A stretch of DNA of 64,000 nucleotides, taken from Paraclostridium hominis (GTDB taxonomy: Bacteria > Bacillota > Clostridia > Peptostreptococcales > Peptostreptococcaceae). This document shows, piece by piece, positions 54,280-63,680 of the stretch. Both the position numbers and the translations under genes were made by a program. The notes under the pieces were generated by a model. That model saw only the letters and a list, made by a program, of their open reading frames with translations. It ran no database searches and had not been told where the DNA came from. Positions within the stretch are counted from its first letter, which is position 1. Each line of letters begins with the position of its first letter. Where the stretch lies: contig NZ_JACRWD010000003.1 in assembly GCF_014306135.1 (NCBI RefSeq), positions 62,001 to 126,000 on the forward strand, in the 5' to 3' direction.

Positions 54280-55371
54280 TTAGAATTTAACATTTACACT
54301 TATATCTTTTCCACCTCTATTTATTGAAACTTTTGCAGTATTTCCTACAGAGTATTTGTATAAAGCTTTATTTAAATCACTCATTGATGTTATATTTGTA
54401 TCTCCTACTTTAGTTATAACATCTCCTGCTTGTATCTTAGCTTTTTGAGCTGGTGTATTATCTAAAACTTCTGCTACATAAACACCTTCATTTGCTTCTA
54501 AATCTGTACCAGTCATAGCTTCAAATGTTTGAACATCTATTCCTTTAATTCCTAATGTTACTTTTTCAAATTTACCACCTTTTATTATTTGATCCACTAT
54601 AGGTTTTGCTGTATTTATTGGAATTGCAAATCCTAAACCTTCAGCCCCTGATGCTTTAGCTGTATTTATTCCTATTACTTGCCCTTTATCATTTAATAAT
54701 GGTCCTCCACTATTTCCAGGATTTATACTTGCATCAGTTTGTATAAGACCTGTCATACTAGTTCCTTTACCTGTATCAATGCTTCTATCAAGTCCACTTA
54801 TTATACCTTGAGTTACACTTTTTTGGAATTCTAATCCTAAAGGATTTCCAATAGCTATAGATATATCTCCAGTTCTCACCTTATCACTATTTCCTAAATC
54901 AGCTGCAGTAAGTCCTGTTTTATCTACTTTTACAATAGCTAAATCTATAGTTGGGTCGTTCCATAAAACCTTACCTTTTGTAGTCGATCCATCATTAAAT
55001 AATACATTTACATCAGAAGCTTTCCCATCTGAAACAACATGTGAGTTAGTTAATATGTATCCTTTTGAATCTACAATAAATCCAGTCCCTACTCCTTGTG
55101 ATTCTTGTGGTATTGCAAACATATTGTTTGTATCTACAGTAGTTGTAGTTATTCCCACTACTGAAGGCATGGCTTTATCTGTAACCGCATGATATACATT
55201 TTGACTCTTACCACTTTCATTAACAACTATATTTTGTTTACTAGCTTCACTTTGTTCTTTTCCAATTCTATCTCCAAGTACAAATACTGTCATAAAACTT
55301 CCGATCATTGCACTTATTATACTCACAATTACAATCAGCGCTATGCTCGTCTTCTTTCCATTTTCGCTCAT
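54280..55371 (-). CDS. htrA: HtrA/DegP-type serine protease with one PDZ domain
   Basis: A 363-residue membrane-anchored S1C protease for envelope protein quality control. An N-terminal anchor (about 9-32, IALIVIVSIISAMIGSFMTVFVL) is followed by the protease domain with the catalytic His in LTNSHVV, Asp in TIDLAIVKV and Ser in NPGNSGGPLL, and then a PDZ domain (about 265-355). The catalytic triad is intact. The active domain should face outside. Only one PDZ is present, as in Firmicute HtrA/YvtA proteins. Confidence 0.93.
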   Translation of the reverse strand: MSENGKKTSIALIVIVSIISAMIGSFMTVFVLGDRIGKEQSEASKQNIVVNESGKSQNVYHAVTDKAMPSVVGITTTTVDTNNMFAIPQESQGVGTGFIVDSKGYILTNSHVVSDGKASDVNVLFNDGSTTKGKVLWNDPTIDLAIVKVDKTGLTAADLGNSDKVRTGDISIAIGNPLGLEFQKSVTQGIISGLDRSIDTGKGTSMTGLIQTDASINPGNSGGPLLNDKGQVIGINTAKASGAEGLGFAIPINTAKPIVDQIIKGGKFEKVTLGIKGIDVQTFEAMTGTDLEANEGVYVAEVLDNTPAQKAKIQAGDVITKVGDTNITSMSDLNKALYKYSVGNTAKVSINRGGKDISVNVKF

Positions 55372-55464
55372 ATTCTTCCCTCCTGATTTTTATTTCTTTT
55401 TAAGTTATACCCAAATTTTAATGATATTATTTGATAATTATTACTTCAATATACCTAAAATAAA

Positions 55465-55497
55465 AACACTATATAGGAATTACTCTATATAGTGTTA
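55465..55497 (-). terminator. Terminator of pgi
   Basis: AACACTATATAG pairs with CTATATAGTGTT around an eight-base loop, followed on the minus strand by TTTTATTTTAG. Confidence 0.8.
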
Positions 55498-55529
55498 ATT
55501 ATATTATACTATCCTTAATTAAACCTTAA

Positions 55530-56879
55530 CTATTTTAATCTTTTTTCAAGCTCTTCTTTTTCTTTTTCAAATCCTGGTTTACCTAAAAGTGCAAACATGT
55601 TTTTCTTGTATGCTTCTACTCCTGGTTGGTTAAATGGATTTACACCTAATAAATATCCACTTAAAGCACATGCTTTTTCAAAGAAATATACTAAGTATCC
55701 AAAGTTATACTCATTTAATTTTGGTATATTTACTATTAAGTTTGGAACTGACCCATCTGTATGTGCTAATAGAGTTCCTTGAAATGCTTTTTTATTTACA
55801 AAATCTACTGTTTTATTAGCTAAATAATTTAATCCATCTAAATCTATTTTTTCTTCATTTATAGTTATTTCTCTTCTAGGTTCTTCAACATTTAAAACTG
55901 TCTCAAATAATATTCTTTTTCCTTCTTGAATATATTGTCCCATAGAATGTAAGTCTGTTGAAAAATCTACTGAAGCTGGATATATACCTTTATTATCTTT
56001 TCCTTCACTTTCTCCATATAATTGTTTCCACCATTCACCAACATAATGTAAGCTTGGTTCATAGTTAACCATTAATTCTACATCTTTGCCTTTTCTATGA
56101 AGTATATTTCTAGTTACTGCATATTGGTAGCTATAGTTTTCACATAAATTAGGATTATTAAAATCATCCATAGAATCTTTAGCACCTTGCATAATAGCAT
56201 CTATGTCTATATCCGCTACAGCTATTGGTAATAATCCAACTGGAGTTAACACAGAGAAGCGTCCACCTACATCATCAGGTATTATAAATGTTTCATATCC
56301 TTCTTCATCAGCTAACATTCTTAATGCGCCTTTTTTAGCATCAGTTGTAGCATATATTCTTTTACTAGCTTCTTCTTTTCCATATTTTTTTTCTAAGAAA
56401 TCCTTAAATATTCTAAATGCTATAGCAGGTTCTGTAGTAGTTCCTGATTTTGATATAACATTTATAGATACATCTTTATCTTTTATAACATCTAATAAAT
56501 CAAGCATATAAGTAGAACTTATATTTTGACCTACAAAATATATTTCTGGAGATTTTCTATCTTCTTTAGCTAAGTTATTTCTAAAAGAATGACCTAACAT
56601 TTCTATAGCAGCTCTCGCTCCTAGATAAGACCCACCTATACCTATAACTAATAATACATCTGAATCTTTTTTTATTTTCTGAGCAGCAGCTTTAATTCTA
56701 CTAAACTCTTCTTTATCATAATCATTAGGCAAATTGACCCATCCTAAGAAATCGTTACCTTCCCCACTTTTATTATGTATCATGTTATGTGCAACTTTTA
56801 CATATTCACTCATACAATCGATTTCTTGTTGATTAAAGAAACCAATAGAATTGCTATAATCAAAACTTAACTTTTTCAT
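55530..56879 (-). CDS. pgi: Glucose-6-phosphate isomerase
   Basis: This enzyme interconverts glucose-6-phosphate and fructose-6-phosphate. The 449-residue length is that of the shorter Firmicute type. Landmarks: LLVIGIGGSYLGARAAIE, the sugar-phosphate-binding VISKSGTTTEPA, and the C-terminal VNPFNQPGVEAYKK with the catalytic Lys. The ATG at 56879 follows GGAAGGG; the in-frame codon at 56918 has no site. Single gene, with a terminator. Confidence 0.95.
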   Translation of the reverse strand: MKKLSFDYSNSIGFFNQQEIDCMSEYVKVAHNMIHNKSGEGNDFLGWVNLPNDYDKEEFSRIKAAAQKIKKDSDVLLVIGIGGSYLGARAAIEMLGHSFRNNLAKEDRKSPEIYFVGQNISSTYMLDLLDVIKDKDVSINVISKSGTTTEPAIAFRIFKDFLEKKYGKEEASKRIYATTDAKKGALRMLADEEGYETFIIPDDVGGRFSVLTPVGLLPIAVADIDIDAIMQGAKDSMDDFNNPNLCENYSYQYAVTRNILHRKGKDVELMVNYEPSLHYVGEWWKQLYGESEGKDNKGIYPASVDFSTDLHSMGQYIQEGKRILFETVLNVEEPRREITINEEKIDLDGLNYLANKTVDFVNKKAFQGTLLAHTDGSVPNLIVNIPKLNEYNFGYLVYFFEKACALSGYLLGVNPFNQPGVEAYKKNMFALLGKPGFEKEKEELEKRLK

Positions 56880-57013
56880 AGTATATCCCTTCCTCATTGT
56901 TAAAATTTTATTATACAATAAAAATTATATCAAACAATAAAACTTTTTCCAATTAATTGTAAGTATTTTTTATAATATAATTATAATATTTTCATTTAAA
57001 TAATTATATATAC

Positions 57014-57047
57014 AAAACTCCTGTATATTTTTTATACAGGAGTTTTG
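57014..57047 (-). terminator. Terminator of the Na/Pi cotransporter gene
   Basis: AAAACTCCTGTATA pairs with TATACAGGAGTTTT; the minus strand continues with T-rich sequence. Confidence 0.8.
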
Positions 57048-57059
57048 TCACTTATCATA

Positions 57060-58688
57060 TTATTTTGAATCTGTTCTATTAGCTATGACTTGTTGAGCTA
57101 TATTAACAGCATGATCTGAAACTCTTTCTAAATTAGATATTAAGTCTAAGAAAATTATTCCAGTATCGATGCTACATAAATTGTTATTTAACCTATGCAT
57201 ATGATTAGCTCTACATGATTTTTCCATCGCATCAACTTGTTCTTCCATCTTTATAACTCTATAAGCTAAATCTAAATCATTATTTTTCATAGCTTCAAGA
57301 GCATATGAATATGTTGATATAACTTTGTTATATAACTCTTTAACTTCTTCTTTTCCTTGCTCTGATAATTTTAAATCAACATCTATTATATCTTGAGCTA
57401 ACTCTGCGATGTTTTCCGCATGATCTCCAATTCTTTCTATATCATTAACTGTATTGAATAGTGAATCAATTAGATCTCTAGAATCATCATCTAATTTAGC
57501 TTTTGATAATTTTAATAAATAATTTAATATACCTTTTTGTAATTCATTTATAGTCTTTTCTCTTTTAAATGATTTATCAATTTTTTCTTGAGATTTTTCC
57601 ATAATCCCTTGCATTGCATAATCTAAACTTTCTTTAGCTTTTTTACCCATTCTTAAAGTTTCTTTTAATGTACTTGCAACTGCTATAGATGGAGTCTCAA
57701 CCATTCTATCATCAAGGTATTTTATAGCCTTATGATCATCATCTTCACCTTGCTTTTCTGGAACAAGTTTTATTGCAAGTTTTATTATAAATTTAGTAAA
57801 TGGTAATAAAATTATAACTGATATTATATTAAATAATGTATGTGTATTTGCTATTTGTCTTGCTACATCTCCTGGATTCATACTAGTTACAAAACTAACC
57901 ACAGGTTTATTTAATACTAATAAGAATACTATTGTTCCTAAAACATTAAAAATTAAATGCATTACTGCAGCTCTTTTTGCATTACTAGATGCTCCAACAC
58001 TTGATATTAGTGATGTAACACAAGTTCCTATATTTTGTCCATATAGTATAGGTAACCCTGCACTTAAAGGTATTAAACCTTGAGATGCTAATGCTATAAG
58101 CATACCCATAGATGCACTTGAACTTTGAACTATAGCTGTTATTCCAAATCCTAGTAAAAGTCCAAGTAATGGATAATCTCCAAAAGTTACTAACATATCT
58201 GTGAATCCTTGATATTTTGATAGAGGTTCAACTGCTTCCTTCATAAAATCCATACCAGTAAATAATATACCAAAACCTATAAGTATTTCTGCTATATTCT
58301 TAGTCTTTGGCTTAGATGCAAATAAATATAAAATTATACCAATTCCTAATGCAACTGGTGCCATTCCATCTAAATTAAATGATACAAGTTGTGCTGTTAC
58401 AGTTGTTCCTATATTAGCACCCATTATAACTCCAATTGCTTGTGTTAAATTCATTATACCTGCATTAACAAATCCAACTACCATTACAGTAGTCGCACTA
58501 CTACTTTGTATAATGGCCGTAACAAATGCCCCTACAAGTACACCCATAAATATATTACTAGTAAGAAGCTCAACTATCTTTTTAAGTCTAGAGCCTGCTG
58601 ATTTTTCTAGGCCTTCTGCCATTAAGTTCATTCCATATAAGAACAAACCTAGCCCTCCCATAAGGCTAATTACTATATCCAATTTCAT
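57060..58688 (-). CDS. Na/Pi cotransporter (NptA/YjbB family) with PhoU-like domain
   Basis: A 542-residue membrane protein with two inverted PNaS repeats, each carrying the QSSS signature (IIQSSSATTVMVVGFVNAGI and IVQSSSASMGMLIALAS), eight to ten helices in residues 5-310, and a C-terminal PhoU-like cytosolic region (about 335-535; DIERIGDHAENIAELA, NLERVSDHAVNIAQQV). Family members move phosphate with sodium. The 11-bp-spaced PHO-box-like array upstream supports control by phosphate. Confidence 0.88.
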   Translation of the reverse strand: MKLDIVISLMGGLGLFLYGMNLMAEGLEKSAGSRLKKIVELLTSNIFMGVLVGAFVTAIIQSSSATTVMVVGFVNAGIMNLTQAIGVIMGANIGTTVTAQLVSFNLDGMAPVALGIGIILYLFASKPKTKNIAEILIGFGILFTGMDFMKEAVEPLSKYQGFTDMLVTFGDYPLLGLLLGFGITAIVQSSSASMGMLIALASQGLIPLSAGLPILYGQNIGTCVTSLISSVGASSNAKRAAVMHLIFNVLGTIVFLLVLNKPVVSFVTSMNPGDVARQIANTHTLFNIISVIILLPFTKFIIKLAIKLVPEKQGEDDDHKAIKYLDDRMVETPSIAVASTLKETLRMGKKAKESLDYAMQGIMEKSQEKIDKSFKREKTINELQKGILNYLLKLSKAKLDDDSRDLIDSLFNTVNDIERIGDHAENIAELAQDIIDVDLKLSEQGKEEVKELYNKVISTYSYALEAMKNNDLDLAYRVIKMEEQVDAMEKSCRANHMHRLNNNLCSIDTGIIFLDLISNLERVSDHAVNIAQQVIANRTDSK

Positions 58689-58765
58689 TTCCTCCTTGAA
58701 TATTTATAATATTAGTCTTTAAATATATTGCCTTAATCATTTTATCAAACTATCGTCATATTTTT

Positions 58766-58823
58766 GTTAAATTCGTGTTAAATATTAAAAATATATTAAA
58801 TTTTTATTAAATTTGTGTTAAAT
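58766..58823 (-). promoter_or_regulatory. PHO-box-like array upstream of the Na/Pi cotransporter
   Basis: The plus strand has (G/A)TTAAA(T/A) units at 58766, 58777, 58784, 58795, 58806 and 58817; apart from one seven-base step all are 11 bp apart. Read on the minus strand the best pair is TTTAACAcgaaTTTAACA, the layout of Bacillus PhoP boxes. The array overlaps the end of the next gene. Confidence 0.65.
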
Positions 58824-60422
58824 ATTTATTTCAGAATATTTCGTAATTATCCTTTCAGCACACTTGATTCCATCTACCGCCGCTGTTACTATTCCCCCTG
58901 CATATCCTGCTCCTTCTCCACTAGGATAAAGACCTTTTACGTTAGCAGATTCTAAAGTCTCCTCATCCCTAACTATTCTTATAGGTGCAGATGATCTTGT
59001 TTCAACTCCTGTTAAAATTGCATCTTCCATAGCAAATCCTTTTAATTTATTATCTAATAAAATTAGTCCTTCTTTCATAGTTTCACATACAAATTCAGGT
59101 AAACACTGTCTTAAATCAACAAATTTGTATCCAGGCTTATATGACGGATTTACACTTCCTAGCTTAGTACTTACTCTATTATTTAGGAAGTCTCCAACTA
59201 ATTGAATTGGAGCTTTATAATTTCTTCCACCACATTCAAAAGCTAACTTTTCATATTTTTCTTGGAAGTAAATACCTGCTAATGGATGTTCACTGCCAAA
59301 ATCTTCTGGAGTAACATTTACTAATACAGCACTATTTGCATTTTCTTTATCCCTTGCATGTTCACTCATACCATTTGTAACAACTTGTCCTTCTTCTGAT
59401 GCAGAAGCTATCACACTACCTCCTGGACACATACAAAACGTATATATAGTTCTTCCATTTGAAGTATGTTCAACTAATCTATAATCAGCTGCACCTAGTC
59501 TAGGATGATTATAAAACTCTTTATACTGAGATTTATTTATTAAGCTTTGAGGATGTTCAATTCTAGCACCTATTGCAAAAGGTTTTTGAATAACTTTAAC
59601 TCCTCTTTCATAAAGCATTTTATAAGTATCTCTCGCACTATGACCTATAGCAAGTATAACTACTTCTGTTTTTAATATTTCTTTATCATTTATAGTTATA
59701 GATTCTATTTTTTCATTATTTATACTTATGTCTGTAACTTTAGAGTCAAATTTAACTTCTCCACCTAATCTAATTATTTCTTTTCTTATATTCTTGACTA
59801 CTTCTTTTAATATATCAGTTCCTACATGCGGCTTATGTGAATACAATATTTCTTCTGGAGCACCAAAGTTTACAAGTTCCTCAAGAACTTTTCTACATCT
59901 AATATCTTTTATTCTAGTTGTTAATTTTCCATCAGAAAAAGTTCCTGCTCCACCTTCACCAAATTGTACATTTGATTTAGGATTAAACTTACCATCTTCC
60001 CAAAACTTTCTTATATCTTCAGTTCTTGTATCTACATCTAATCCTCTCTCTAATAAAATAGGATTATATCCTCTTTGAGCTAATAATAAAGATGCAAATA
60101 ATCCAGCAGGTCCACTACCTACTATAACTGGTCTATTACATAACTTTTCATCGCCACTTTTAATATCTTTATATTTATTTTGCTTAACTTCAACAACATC
60201 TTTTAATCTTGATTTTTTTAATATATTTTTTTCATTTTTTAATTCAACATCTACAGTGTAAACAAAATCTATCTTTCCTTTTTTTCTAGCATCTATAGAT
60301 TCTTTGTATATATTGTAACTTACTAACTCTTTTTCACTTATTTTTAATTTCTTTAATAATAAGCTTTTTATATTGTCTATGTTTTCATTTATATCTAATT
60401 TTATATTAGAAACTCTTAACAT
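58818..60422 (-). CDS. NAD(P)/FAD-dependent oxidoreductase
   Basis: A 534-residue flavoprotein with an N-terminal extension (about 1-95) followed by the dinucleotide-binding motif VIVGSGPAGLFASLLLAQRGYNPILLERG (about 99-127) and FGEGGAGTFSDGKLTTRI. The C-terminus has GEGAGYAGGIVTAAVDGIKCAE. This is a widespread clostridial dehydrogenase-like family without a firm substrate assignment. The Gly-rich motifs are intact. It lies downstream of the SEC-C unit behind a terminator. Confidence 0.82.
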   Translation of the reverse strand: MLRVSNIKLDINENIDNIKSLLLKKLKISEKELVSYNIYKESIDARKKGKIDFVYTVDVELKNEKNILKKSRLKDVVEVKQNKYKDIKSGDEKLCNRPVIVGSGPAGLFASLLLAQRGYNPILLERGLDVDTRTEDIRKFWEDGKFNPKSNVQFGEGGAGTFSDGKLTTRIKDIRCRKVLEELVNFGAPEEILYSHKPHVGTDILKEVVKNIRKEIIRLGGEVKFDSKVTDISINNEKIESITINDKEILKTEVVILAIGHSARDTYKMLYERGVKVIQKPFAIGARIEHPQSLINKSQYKEFYNHPRLGAADYRLVEHTSNGRTIYTFCMCPGGSVIASASEEGQVVTNGMSEHARDKENANSAVLVNVTPEDFGSEHPLAGIYFQEKYEKLAFECGGRNYKAPIQLVGDFLNNRVSTKLGSVNPSYKPGYKFVDLRQCLPEFVCETMKEGLILLDNKLKGFAMEDAILTGVETRSSAPIRIVRDEETLESANVKGLYPSGEGAGYAGGIVTAAVDGIKCAERIITKYSEINI

Positions 60423-60462
60423 CTTTATGTCCCTTTCATAATTAAAATTTTATTTAAAACAA

Positions 60463-60490
60463 AAGCTAGGCTTTATAGGGCCTAGCTTTA
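60463..60490 (-). terminator. Terminator of the 60517-61985 gene pair
   Basis: AAGCTAGGC pairs with GCCTAGCTT; the minus strand continues TTTGTTTTAAA. Confidence 0.75.
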
Positions 60491-60516
60491 TAGTTAAATT
60501 CTAATTTTATTGTTAC

Positions 60517-60894
60517 TTAATCTCTTTGAGTTATTAACCCTCTTATAACTTTCATGTTGTTAAATACTTTTTCTAAGAAATTCTCTGCCTCTTCATTATC
60601 TAGTAATGCTATTTGAGTTTGCTCATCATCTTTTATACCATTTTGTTCACAGTATTTTTTAGCTACATCCACTAACTCAGCCTTGGCACTATCACATAAT
60701 TCAAACTCTTTATAATCTATTATTATGTATTGCATTGCCTTTTCTAAACTTTTTTCATTATACCCTATCTCAATATGGTATATTACTGCATATAAGTTTT
60801 CTGGAGTTTCCTCCCCCTTATATACTGGTACTGCTGGATTAGATTTTATATAACTTGTTGATACAGCAATTGCTTTTCCTAAATTAAGACCCAT
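60517..60894 (-). CDS. Protein of unknown function, 125 aa
   Basis: A hydrophilic, largely helical 125-residue protein (for example NEKSLEKAMQYIIIDYKEFELCDSAKAELVDVAKKYCEQNG). No signal, membrane segment or known catalytic motif is seen. It starts about 40 bp after the SEC-C gene ends, so the two are probably one operon. Family not recognised. Confidence 0.65.
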   Translation of the reverse strand: MGLNLGKAIAVSTSYIKSNPAVPVYKGEETPENLYAVIYHIEIGYNEKSLEKAMQYIIIDYKEFELCDSAKAELVDVAKKYCEQNGIKDDEQTQIALLDNEEAENFLEKVFNNMKVIRGLITQRD

Positions 60895-60935
60895 GTGTAT
60901 ACCTCTTTCTGTATATTTTAAAATTAAGTTTTATA

Positions 60936-61985
60936 CTACATTTTTAAGTCTTTATGTCTCTTACCTAAAGTACTTGGACTTATATCGTATTTTTTAGATA
61001 TTTGAGATTGAGTTACAGCTTGTCCATTTTCTTTTTTAATATGATATTCCACAGCTGCAGCCCATCCATTTTCAGAACCTTTTATTTCATTATTATTTGA
61101 TTTGTAAGTGTTCCAGAAATCTAAACATTTTTCTAAGATATCACTTTCAACTTGAGATTTAAGTAAAGCTGATACTTTGCATTCATCTTCAGCTATCATT
61201 TCTTTTACTTCTTCTTGCTTTTTAGCGCTAGCTTCTTTTTGATTTTTAAGATATTCAGCAATCTTTGGATCTAATAATTGTTGAATATACTTGTATAATA
61301 TGTGAGTATGATATATTAAGAAAGTTTTTATATCTTTATATAAATCTTCATATTGGTTAAAGAAGTGATTTATATCATTTACTATTATATCCTTTACAGC
61401 TTCTGATATGCTTACTGTAACATCTAATAATAAATGTGAACCTCCTACTTCAACTATTCTAGCTATTATACAATCACCTTGATTAAATCCATTTAATAGA
61501 TTTATATCTTCAGTGTATATCTCATCACCTGTTATAGCATCCTTTAATAAAATTTTGTCTTCTAATTTTTCTTTTATAACATATACACTTACATAAGATT
61601 CAAATAAACTCTTTAATGTATCTACTTCTGCTTTAGTTAAGCTATTTTTATTTTCTTCAAAAAAGTCAACAGTTATAACTTTTTTGTTTTCCATTATATG
61701 ATCTTGTATAAAGTATGTATTAAAGAAACTTTCAAACTTGCTATTTATATTTTGATCTTCTAATATATAAAACATTTCTTGTGCTTTTTTATACTCTTCA
61801 TTAAATTTTGGCTGTCTTGAATATTCATACAGTTTTGAGTACAGTTGTGAATATTGTTTTTGTGAAAGTACAATTTTTCTACTAGCTCTCTCCGACACAA
61901 CATCTTTATTTAAACAGCATTTTTTATATTTCTTCCCACTTCCGCATGGGCATAACTCGTTTCTCCCTAACACTGTTACTTTCAC
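60936..61985 (-). CDS. SEC-C motif protein with C-terminal HTH
   Basis: A 349-residue protein whose N-terminus has the SEC-C zinc-binding motif RNELCPCGSGKKYKKCC (about 9-25), as found at the end of SecA. A long helical middle follows. The C-terminus (about 308-345) holds a helix-turn-helix pattern, QSQISKKYDISPSTLGKRHKDL, which resembles a DNA-binding or cyclin-like tail. The combination is not a domain architecture I can name. Function unknown; it may be a regulator or a protein-targeting adaptor. Confidence 0.8.
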   Translation of the reverse strand: MKVTVLGRNELCPCGSGKKYKKCCLNKDVVSERASRKIVLSQKQYSQLYSKLYEYSRQPKFNEEYKKAQEMFYILEDQNINSKFESFFNTYFIQDHIMENKKVITVDFFEENKNSLTKAEVDTLKSLFESYVSVYVIKEKLEDKILLKDAITGDEIYTEDINLLNGFNQGDCIIARIVEVGGSHLLLDVTVSISEAVKDIIVNDINHFFNQYEDLYKDIKTFLIYHTHILYKYIQQLLDPKIAEYLKNQKEASAKKQEEVKEMIAEDECKVSALLKSQVESDILEKCLDFWNTYKSNNNEIKGSENGWAAAVEYHIKKENGQAVTQSQISKKYDISPSTLGKRHKDLKM

Positions 61986-62048
61986 TCCTTTATTTCTAAA
62001 TTTAAATACAATTTATAATTATATCATCTTTTTTTCAATCATTCTATA

Positions 62049-62711
62049 CTATATGTTCATTTTATCGTTTTTCCACGCTTTTTTATTAATTTTCTGTGTT
62101 ATCCCGTGTAAAATACCTTCATTATATTTATTTATTACATCTTTTTCCATTAATTCTTTGGTAATACTTAATATTTTGTACTTATCATTCTCAGAACTTA
62201 TATTTAATAATTTATTTTCAATAGATTTAAGATAATAAATTTCAATATTTTGTATTAATAGTTTTATACTTTCTTTATTTAATTCACTTTCTCTTATAAT
62301 ATTTAGATATTTATCTATATCTTTGTTTTCTTTTAAGTCATCATTAGATATGGATTTTATATTATCATTAAGCATGATGCTTTTTATCTCTTTTACCAAC
62401 CTATAATTATTGTATCCAAATACATGTCCCTTTAAATATGCATATAAAACTAATTTTTTCCTATCTTCTTTTACTAATTCATATATTTCTTTTGATATTA
62501 CTTTTATATTATGTATATTTTCACAATTTTTTATTATATTATCTCTGAATTGATCCATGATATGCAATGTCCAAATATATATACTTATTTTTTCTAGATT
62601 AGCTCCATAAAACTTTTTACATATATCTATATATTTTTTATCTCCAGTTTCAAGGAAATTTTTTTCAATATCATCAATATATTTATTAATACATAATATA
62701 TTATTGTTCAT
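62049..62711 (-). CDS. Protein of unknown function, 220 aa
   Basis: A Lys/Ile/Asn-rich, mostly helical 220-residue protein without signal or membrane segments. Residues 40-60 (IYIWTLHIMDQFRDNIIKNC) are the most hydrophobic part. AAGGAGG precedes the start. Upstream lies a 13-bp-stem hairpin that separates it from the type IV pilus genes. I do not recognise the family. Confidence 0.6.
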   Translation of the reverse strand: MNNNILCINKYIDDIEKNFLETGDKKYIDICKKFYGANLEKISIYIWTLHIMDQFRDNIIKNCENIHNIKVISKEIYELVKEDRKKLVLYAYLKGHVFGYNNYRLVKEIKSIMLNDNIKSISNDDLKENKDIDKYLNIIRESELNKESIKLLIQNIEIYYLKSIENKLLNISSENDKYKILSITKELMEKDVINKYNEGILHGITQKINKKAWKNDKMNI

Positions 62712-62730
62712 TAAAATCCTCCTTAAGAAT

Positions 62731-62766
62731 ATGTAGAATAAATCAATATATCAATTTATTCTACAT
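62731..62766 (-). other. 13-bp-stem hairpin before the 220-aa gene
   Basis: ATGTAGAATAAAT is perfectly mirrored as ATTTATTCTACAT around 10 bases. It lacks a T-tract on the minus strand and sits about 10 bases upstream of the ribosome-binding site of the next gene, so it may influence translation or end the pilus transcript. Confidence 0.5.
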
Positions 62767-62791
62767 ACATTTCAGGAAAACCTTTTAATTA

Positions 62792-63220
62792 TCAATTCAT
62801 ATTAAGCTCTAAACTACACTCTATGTTATTTTCATCTATTCTATTTATGTTTATTTCTTGTAAAAATGTATTTTTACTTAAATCATCTATATTTTTTAAT
62901 TTTTCTGATATTGAATTTTTATCTCCAGTTACATTTAATTCTATCTTCGTAAAATTTTTATCATTACTTGATTTTATGTATTGCACTAAAGATACATCTT
63001 TGAAATAGTTTTCTATATTTATAATTAAATCTTTTTTATTTTCATTACACTCCTCATTTTTTAATTTATCATCTTGTAATATATTTATAACTTTTACCTG
63101 ATTTAATAATCTCTCTTCTTTTTTATTTAACGGCTTATATATTAATATTACATTTGAAAAAACAAGTAATACTATTATAACCACAGTTATTTTCCATTTA
63201 TCTATTTTTTTAACCTTCAT
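62792..63220 (-). CDS. Type IV pilus assembly protein, PilO-like
   Basis: A 142-residue single-pass protein: basic N-terminus (MKVKKIDKWK), one membrane helix (about 11-29) and an external domain with a coiled-coil-like start and ferredoxin-like strands. This is the PilO layout, though the sequence match is weak. Its start overlaps the PilN-like gene by 11 bases. PilM, PilN and PilO form the inner-membrane alignment complex of type IV pili. Confidence 0.6.
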   Translation of the reverse strand: MKVKKIDKWKITVVIIVLLVFSNVILIYKPLNKKEERLLNQVKVINILQDDKLKNEECNENKKDLIINIENYFKDVSLVQYIKSSNDKNFTKIELNVTGDKNSISEKLKNIDDLSKNTFLQEININRIDENNIECSLELNMN

Positions 63221-63680
63221 TCTTTACTCCTATACGAGCAGTTATTTCAAATTTATATAATTCACCTTCTCTATTTATAGAATTTATATTTGGTTCTATT
63301 TTTAAATCTTTTATGTTCTGTAGTAATTTAACATAGTATTTTATCTCTTGTGAACTGCTTACTTTACCTTTTAGCTTTAAAATATTATTATCTATTTCAA
63401 TATTTTCTATATTATCATTTTGTATTAGTTGAATAATGTTATTTACTTTTTTTATATGTAACCCATTAACATTTGTTGTATTTACACCATCTAAATTATC
63501 TATAGCTTTTTTACTCTCATTAACATAAATTTCTAAATCATTTAATTCATAAACTTTTATAGCATCTAATAAAAGCATAATTAGTATAGTTCCTAATACT
63601 ATTAAATTTAATATATTTACATCTTTCTTGTATTTTTCTTTTTCATTAAAGAAATTAATACTTTTTATATTATCCATCAA
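63210..63680 (-). CDS. Type IV pilus assembly protein, PilN-like
   Basis: A 156-residue single-pass protein whose N-terminus INFFNEKEKYKK resembles the INLLP-type PilN motif that binds PilM. A membrane helix (about 23-41) and an external domain follow. Its ATG overlaps the PilM-like stop (TGATG), and it overlaps the PilO-like gene at the other end, so all three are translated together. Confidence 0.62.
   Translation of the reverse strand: MMDNIKSINFFNEKEKYKKDVNILNLIVLGTILIMLLLDAIKVYELNDLEIYVNESKKAIDNLDGVNTTNVNGLHIKKVNNIIQLIQNDNIENIEIDNNILKLKGKVSSSQEIKYYVKLLQNIKDLKIEPNINSINREGELYKFEITARIGVKNEG

Noticed and set aside
59728..60078. 116-codon plus-strand frame opposite the FAD oxidoreductase
   Set aside because: Shadow frame without a ribosome-binding site; the minus-strand flavoprotein motifs are clear.
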